Shown here piece after piece: positions 59,908 to 64,000 of a DNA stretch of 64,000 nucleotides. The notes below the pieces were generated by a model. It did no database searches. It was given only the letters and a program-made list of their open reading frames with translations, and was not told the DNA's origin. Numbering within the stretch: position 1 is the first letter of the stretch; each line of letters begins with the position of its first letter. The stretch lies in contig JAJTGR010000022.1 in NCBI GenBank assembly GCA_021299375.1, positions 1 through 64,000 of the forward strand, written 5' to 3'. The translations under genes and the position numbers were made by a program. Source of the DNA: Gemmatimonadota bacterium. GTDB lineage: Bacteria > Gemmatimonadota > Gemmatimonadetes > Gemmatimonadales > Gemmatimonadaceae.

Positions 59908-60462
59908 GGAATGTACCGTGTCGGCGTGTTCTCCCGTGTGCTCACCAGATTGCAGCAATGGTCCGACGCTGGCTGGTCGGGGAGCGTGGTGTTCGGCTGG
60001 GGCCTGCTGCAAGGGTGTGTGTTCCCCGGCCTCGCCGACCTGTTCTTCCTCCCGTTGGCGATCGCTCGGCCGGCGCGTGCATATACGCTTGCCCTCATCG
60101 CCACGGCGGGAACGCTCATCGGGAGTGTGATGCTGTACGTCGTGGGCGCCGAGGCGCAGCAGCTGCTCGAGGGGCCGCTGGCGCGGTGGCTGGGGCTGAC
60201 GACGGCGGCGCTGGACAGCTATCGCACGCGGCTCGCCGAGTACGGCGGCTGGGCGATCTTCGCCAGCACCATGAGCCCGCTGTCGACGAAGCTCACGAGC
60301 ATCGCGTCGGGGGCGATGGGGGTGCCCTTCGGCCAGTTCGTGGCCGCGCTGCTGGCGGGCCGGTTGGCGCGGACGCTGGTGTTTGCGTGGCTGGTGCGGA
60401 ACGGGGGCGCGGAGGCGGTGGCGCGGTGGGTGAAGGTGGGTGAGGTGAAGGGCGCGAGCTAG
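59908..60462 (+). CDS. DedA/YqaA-like membrane protein (SNARE-associated type)
   Basis: 184 aa with about four membrane helices. GLLQGCVFPGLADLFFLPLAIARPARAY is the YqaA-type start, and AEYGGWAIFASTMSPLSTKLTSIASGAMGVPFGQFVAALLAGRLAR is the second half, equivalent to the amphipathic repeats of DedA proteins. The family supports membrane-lipid homeostasis. Substrate unknown. The stop region overlaps the first copy of the 14-bp array at 60452. Confidence 0.82.
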   Translation, partial: GMYRVGVFSRVLTRLQQWSDAGWSGSVVFGWGLLQGCVFPGLADLFFLPLAIARPARAYTLALIATAGTLIGSVMLYVVGAEAQQLLEGPLARWLGLTTAALDSYRTRLAEYGGWAIFASTMSPLSTKLTSIASGAMGVPFGQFVAALLAGRLARTLVFAWLVRNGGAEAVARWVKVGEVKGAS

Positions 60463-60521
60463 ACGGCGCGAGCGAAACAGCGCGAGCGACACAGCGCGAG
60501 CGAACGGGCGCGAGCTGTTGA
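60452..60521. repeat. second 14-bp array, 5 degenerate copies
   Basis: Five 14-mers begin with GCGCGAGC and differ in the last six bases. The first copy contains the stop codon of the YqaA-like gene. Different sequence from the 58173 array but the same period. Confidence 0.8.
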
Positions 60522-60561
60522 CGGGCGCGACGGTGGGGCGCGCGAGGGGCGGAGGGGGCTT

Positions 60562-60567
60562 TAGCTT
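60562..60567 (+). promoter_or_regulatory. -10-like hexamer, leaderless start for the HD hydrolase
   Basis: TAGCTT ends 6 nt before ATG 60574. Confidence 0.35.
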
Positions 60568-60573
60568 TGTGGC

Positions 60574-61182
60574 ATGACTCTGCCAGCGGACGACCTGCAC
60601 GGCATTCTGGCCTTCCTGCGGCATGCGGAGGCCCTCAAGCACACCACACGGGTGGCGTGGACGAGCACGGGACAGCAGGAGAGCGTGGCCGAACACACGT
60701 GGCGGCTATGCCTCATGGGGCTGGTGCTGGCGCCGCGGTTTCCGGGCATCGACGTGGGCAAGCTGCTGCGTATCTGCATCGTGCACGATCTGGGCGAAGC
60801 CATTGGCGGTGACATCTCCGCCGTGCTGCAAGCGGACATGCCGAACAAGGCCGAGCAGGAGCGGGCGGACCTGCTGGAACTGGTGACACCGCTGCCGCAG
60901 GCCACCCGCGACGAGATCGTCGCCCTGTGGGATGAGTACGAGCAGGCGGCGTCGCCGGAAGCGAGGATCGCCAAGGGGCTCGACAAGCTCGAGACGATCC
61001 TGCAGCACAACCAGGGGGCGATGCCCGAAGGCTTCGACTTCCGCTTCAACCTCCAGTACGGCACCAGATACACCACCGACGATCCGGTGCTGCGGGTGAT
61101 TCGTGCCGTGCTGGACGACGAGACGGAGCGGCGGGCGCGCGAGTCGGAGGCCGCCCGGCGCGATCGCCCCGCGGCGTCGTGA
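60574..61182 (+). CDS. HD-domain phosphohydrolase (YfbR/HDDC2-like)
   Basis: 202 aa. ESVAEHTWRLCLMGLVL gives the first His (H...HD pattern), IVHDLGEAIGGDISA gives the HD pair and Asp, and KGLDKLETILQHNQGAMP gives the last Asp. These match the HDDC2/5'-nucleotidase YfbR group that removes phosphate from deoxynucleoside monophosphates. It overlaps the tgt gene by 4 nt, suggesting co-expression with tRNA modification. Confidence 0.88.
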   Translation: MTLPADDLHGILAFLRHAEALKHTTRVAWTSTGQQESVAEHTWRLCLMGLVLAPRFPGIDVGKLLRICIVHDLGEAIGGDISAVLQADMPNKAEQERADLLELVTPLPQATRDEIVALWDEYEQAASPEARIAKGLDKLETILQHNQGAMPEGFDFRFNLQYGTRYTTDDPVLRVIRAVLDDETERRARESEAARRDRPAAS

Positions 61183-62447
61183 ACGACTCGTTGGATGACT
61201 CGTGGAAGAGCTCGTCGCACGACTCGTTCAACGACGCGCCGAGCCGGTTTGCCTTTCGTACGAGTCACGCCGACGGCGCCGCGCGACTGGGCTGGTTCAC
61301 CACGCCCCATGGCACCGTGGAGACCCCGGCCTTCATGCCGGTGGGGACACATGCGTCGGTGCGCGGCCTGGCCATGCACGAAATCGCACAGGCGGGCGCC
61401 CAGATGGTGCTGGCCAACGCCTATCACCTCTACCAGCGGCCAGGCGACCAGATGGTACGCGCGCTGGGCGGGGTGCACGCGTTCGCGCGCTGGAGTGGCC
61501 CGATGCTGACCGACTCGGGCGGCTATCAGGTGTTCTCGCTGTCGCGCTATCGTACGGTGACCGAAGCGGGCGTTGAGTTCCGCAGCACGCTCGACGGGTC
61601 GCGGCACCAGTACACGCCCGAGAGAGTGATGCAGATCGAGCGCAACATCGGTGCCGACGTCATCATGCAACTCGACGAACTGATCGAGGGCGGCTCCGAC
61701 CGGGCGGCGTCAGGACGAGCGATGGAACGCAGCCTGCGCTGGCTCGAACGCTGTCGCGTCGAGTTCGACCGTCTGTCGCACGAAGGACGCGCGCCCGTGC
61801 ATGGACTGGCGGTCCCTGAGGGCGCCCCACCGCTGGACGTGCATGACGTCGAGCGCGACCTGGTGGCACCGCCGCAGGCACTGTTTCCCATCGTGCAGGG
61901 GGGGACCTACGCTGACCTGCGCACCGCCAGCATCACCGGCATTCTGCAAACCGGCGATTGGCACGGCATCGCGGTCGGCGGCCTGTCGGTGGGCGAAGCC
62001 AAGTCCGCCATGTACGACACGTTCGACACGTGCGCGCCGCTGCTGCCCTGGGACAAACCCCGCTATCTCATGGGCGTCGGCTTTCCTGATGACCTGCTGG
62101 AGGCGGTGGGCCGCGGGATGGACCTGTTCGACTGCGTGGCGCCCACGCGCATGGGGCGACACGGAACGGTGTTCACGCCCACGGGCAAGGTGCAGGTGCA
62201 GAAGAGCAGCCATCGCACAGACCGACGCCCGCTGACAGACGAATGCCCGTGTCCGGCGTGTACACACTACGACCGAGCCTATCTGCGGCACCTCATGGTG
62301 ACCGACGAACCGCTGGGCCCGCGACTGCTGGCACTGCACAACCTCACATTTCTCCTGACGCTGATGGCGCGGGCGCGCCGGATGCTGCGGGAGGGGAGGT
62401 TCACGTCGTGGCGTTCCGAGTGGTTGGAGCGGTATCGGGCGCGGTGA
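61179..62447 (+). CDS. tgt: tRNA-guanine(34) transglycosylase (queuosine)
   Basis: 422 aa from GTG 61179, overlapping the HD gene. FMPVGTHASVRGLAMHEIAQAGAQMVLANAYHLYQRPG, MLTDSGGYQVFSLS (catalytic Asp), FPIVQGGTYADLR, GIAVGGLSVGE, GMDLFDCVAPTRMGRHG (second catalytic Asp) and the zinc site CPCPAC...H are all present. It exchanges guanine-34 for preQ1. The N-terminal 20 residues are Ser/Asp-rich and built from repeats of a GACTCGT-type DNA word, unlike other Tgt proteins; a later start may be real. Confidence 0.95.
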   Translation: MNDSLDDSWKSSSHDSFNDAPSRFAFRTSHADGAARLGWFTTPHGTVETPAFMPVGTHASVRGLAMHEIAQAGAQMVLANAYHLYQRPGDQMVRALGGVHAFARWSGPMLTDSGGYQVFSLSRYRTVTEAGVEFRSTLDGSRHQYTPERVMQIERNIGADVIMQLDELIEGGSDRAASGRAMERSLRWLERCRVEFDRLSHEGRAPVHGLAVPEGAPPLDVHDVERDLVAPPQALFPIVQGGTYADLRTASITGILQTGDWHGIAVGGLSVGEAKSAMYDTFDTCAPLLPWDKPRYLMGVGFPDDLLEAVGRGMDLFDCVAPTRMGRHGTVFTPTGKVQVQKSSHRTDRRPLTDECPCPACTHYDRAYLRHLMVTDEPLGPRLLALHNLTFLLTLMARARRMLREGRFTSWRSEWLERYRAR

Positions 62448-62533
62448 CATGGCGAACGCTTCCCGCGTTTCGGGCGGACCGGCCGTGCTGACCTGGCGAA
62501 ACCTTCCCGCGTTTCGGGAGGACCGGCCGCGCT
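62446..62533. repeat. 44-bp direct repeat, two copies
   Basis: Two tandem 44-bp units (from 62446 and 62490) share TGAC.TGGCGAA.CCTTCCCGCGTTTCGGG.GGACCGGCCG.GC. The first unit contains the stop of tgt. Each unit carries a short hairpin, CCCG-CGTTT-CGGG, so two stem-loops stand in a row after the gene. Confidence 0.88.
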
Positions 62534-62753
62534 GACGTGCACGCGATGCCGCCGCGCCTGGCGTGTTGCCGGACCTCGAGGTGGCCATGCTCGGCCATGC
62601 CCCACGACGGGGCGACGGCGGAGTGTGAGCGATGTGCCGCGGCCCCTCACCTCCCGCCGCTCGGCCCCCCGCCGTAATGCGCGACTGCCGGGGCCTTCGC
62701 GCACCGCTTTGACGGCATCGGTACCGCCGGGGCCGTACCGATGCCGTCCACCT
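62448..62753. other. intergenic region between tgt and the aquaporin gene
   Basis: 306 bp. Apart from the 44-bp direct repeats (62446-62533) and the terminator-type hairpin at 62711-62748, nothing recognisable was seen. Confidence 0.6.
62711..62748 (-). terminator. 14-bp stem hairpin after the aquaporin gene
   Basis: GACGGCATCGGTAC (62711-62724) and GTACCGATGCCGTC (62735-62748) pair perfectly around a 10-nt loop, starting 6 nt beyond the stop of the aquaporin gene. A strong terminator candidate, without a T run. Confidence 0.8.
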
Positions 62754-63482
62754 TCAGGACGCCACCCCCGACCACAGCGCCGCCGCCAGCGCCCCACCGA
62801 TCACCGGCCCCGCCACCGGGACCCAGGCGTACCCCCAGTCGCTGCCACCCTTCCCCGCGATGGGAAGCAACGCATGGGCGATACGCGGCCCCAGATCGCG
62901 CGCGGGATTGATGGCATACCCCGTCGGCCCACCGAGCGAAAGGCCGATACCCCAGACGAGTGCACCGACGAGCGCCGGTCCGAGATTGGTGGCTGGCGTA
63001 TCGCCGGCTACCCCACGCGACGCGATGGCACTGGCCACGAGCACCAGCACCATGGTGCCGATCATCTCGCTCACCACATTCGCCCCGCCCTCGCGGACCG
63101 CCGGCGAGGTACAGAAGCAGGCCCGAATGGCGTCGGGGTCACGCGTGAGCCGCCAGTGCGACTGATAGTGCACCCACACGAGTGTCGCACCGAGTATCGC
63201 GCCCAACAGCTGTGCCCCGACGTGTGCCACGGCATCGGCCACCGTCCGTGTCCCCGCCACCACGTTCGCGACCGTCACGGCAGGATTGAGTTCGCCCGGC
63301 GCGCCGAGCGCAACCGCCACCAGCACACCGCAGAGCACCGCGAAGGCCCAGCCGGCGGTGACCACGATCCAGCCGCTGCCCTTGGCCTTGGACTCGTCGA
63401 GCAGCACACCGGCCACGACGCCGTTACCGAGCAGAATGAGGATGAGCGTCCCGAGCAGTTCGCCGAGGGCACTGGTTGGCAT
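62754..63482 (-). CDS. aquaporin family, glycerol facilitator-like channel
   Basis: 242 aa from ATG 63482 with six helices and two NPA loops: GELNPAVTVANVVAG and GYAINPARDLGPRI. The Asp right after NPAR (NPARD) is the aquaglyceroporin marker, suggesting glycerol or small-polyol passage. ELLGTLILILLGNGVVAG is the typical first helix. No glycerol kinase lies adjacent. It diverges from the metallo-beta-lactamase gene. Confidence 0.92.
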   Translation of the reverse strand: MPTSALGELLGTLILILLGNGVVAGVLLDESKAKGSGWIVVTAGWAFAVLCGVLVAVALGAPGELNPAVTVANVVAGTRTVADAVAHVGAQLLGAILGATLVWVHYQSHWRLTRDPDAIRACFCTSPAVREGGANVVSEMIGTMVLVLVASAIASRGVAGDTPATNLGPALVGALVWGIGLSLGGPTGYAINPARDLGPRIAHALLPIAGKGGSDWGYAWVPVAGPVIGGALAAALWSGVAS

Positions 63483-63542
63483 GCAGTCTCCGGAAGAGGG
63501 GTAGGCTAGCGCAGATTGTACCGTGCACACCACATTCGCGGA

Positions 63543-64000
63543 ATGCTCCCGACCCGCCTGTTACGCACGATGGCCGCGACCGCTGCGCTGGCCGCCGTCC
63601 TCCCCCTGGTCGCAGCCCGCGCGCAGCCGCGCACTGCGGACCCCGCCGTCCGCGGCGTGCCGCTCAGCGCCTTTCCGCGTTTCGTAAAGCTCGCCGAGCA
63701 CGTCTACGGCTACGAGGACATTCGCCAGCCCGGCTTCACAACGGTGAGCCTCGTGGTGATCGGCCGCGAGGGCGTGCTCATCGCCGACGGTCAGGGGTCG
63801 CCGGCAGCCACCAGAACGCTGCTCGACCGCATCCGCACCCTCACGCCGCTGCCGGTACGGTGGTATGTGGTGGGCTCCGATCACGGCGACCACACAGCCG
63901 GCAACAGCGAGCTGCCGCCCGGCATCACTTACATCGTGCACCCAACGTCGCGCGCGCAGCTCGTGCGCGACTCGGCCACCGCCGCCGCAAGCGGTCGGGC
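63543..64000 (+). CDS. metallo-beta-lactamase fold hydrolase, partial
   Basis: N-terminal 152 codons; the gene continues past the window. Signal peptide (...VAARAQP), then GFTTVSLVVIGREGVLIADGQGSPA and SDHGDHTAGN, the HxHxDH-type zinc motif in the variant SDHGDH form. Exported MBL-fold hydrolase of unknown substrate. Confidence 0.85.
   Translation, partial: MLPTRLLRTMAATAALAAVLPLVAARAQPRTADPAVRGVPLSAFPRFVKLAEHVYGYEDIRQPGFTTVSLVVIGREGVLIADGQGSPAATRTLLDRIRTLTPLPVRWYVVGSDHGDHTAGNSELPPGITYIVHPTSRAQLVRDSATAAASGR

Overview
The window is a gene-dense, very GC-rich bacterial chromosome segment carrying about 60 genes on both strands, with short gaps and many ATGA, GTGA or TGATG start/stop overlaps. 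Gene content (Ser/Thr kinases with TolB-like and TPR C-termini, DUF305 and LVIVD-repeat exported proteins, a Gram-negative style SUF operon and lipoproteins) fits a Gemmatimonadota-like organism. A clear light-dependent protochlorophyllide oxidoreductase at 31189-32157 suggests a bacteriochlorophyll-making, phototrophic lineage. The taxonomic call is an inference, because no rRNA or marker gene is present. No tRNA, rRNA, CRISPR or prophage was seen.

Layout. 1-2.9 kb: a gamma-glutamyltransferase interrupted by an amber codon, a frameshifted L,D-transpeptidase and a VIT-family transporter. 2.9-6.7 kb (minus): an oxidation cassette of alcohol dehydrogenase, aldehyde dehydrogenase and cytochrome P450. 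6.8-10.5 kb: a small P-loop ATPase and a copper operon copZ-copA-csoR with a palindromic CsoR-type operator at 10497. 10.5-18.5 kb: a VOC dioxygenase-like protein, then a plus-strand run of exported proteins (His/Met-rich protein, transporter-like protein, NTF2-tailed protein, DUF305, LVIVD repeats) ending in a membrane Ser/Thr kinase. 18.5-19.9 kb: two decayed genes (PCYCGC-motif and DUF2911). 19.9-30.1 kb: a second kinase, a PQQ-type sugar dehydrogenase, a second gamma-glutamyltransferase, a two-subunit molybdenum hydroxylase and phosphoglucomutase.

30.1-35.5 kb: a giant hairpin made of 9-bp repeats, a PP2C phosphatase, LPOR, DUF779 plus aldehyde dehydrogenase, then an insertion-sequence graveyard (IS256-type and ISL3-type fragments) that cuts off a PepSY gene. 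35.5-42.9 kb: patatin, hydrolase, matrixin protease, a sigma/anti-sigma/PDZ operon, and a beta-lactamase-fold protein with a histone-H1-like tail. 43-50.2 kb: a SufT-like protein, a divergent LspA, RNase D, an AI-2E-type permease, a hydrolase, a methyltransferase, ferredoxin, YhbY and an M23 peptidase. 50.2-57 kb: a complete operon sufR-sufB-sufC-sufD-sufU-Rieske-sufS-sufU2, preceded by a site matching the known SufR box (CAAC-N6-GTTG) that overlaps the -35 element. 57-64 kb: repeat-rich intergenic DNA (10-, 14- and 44-bp units), a YCII protein, a phosphodiester glycosidase, a DedA/YqaA-like protein, an HD hydrolase, tRNA-guanine transglycosylase, an aquaglyceroporin and a partial metallo-beta-lactamase.

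Four loci carry reading-frame lesions, a mix of substitutions to stop codons and indels. They may be real gene decay or, for the isolated indel in a CG run, sequencing error. Several genes have a -10-like hexamer only 6-7 nt before the ATG, which points to leaderless transcription.
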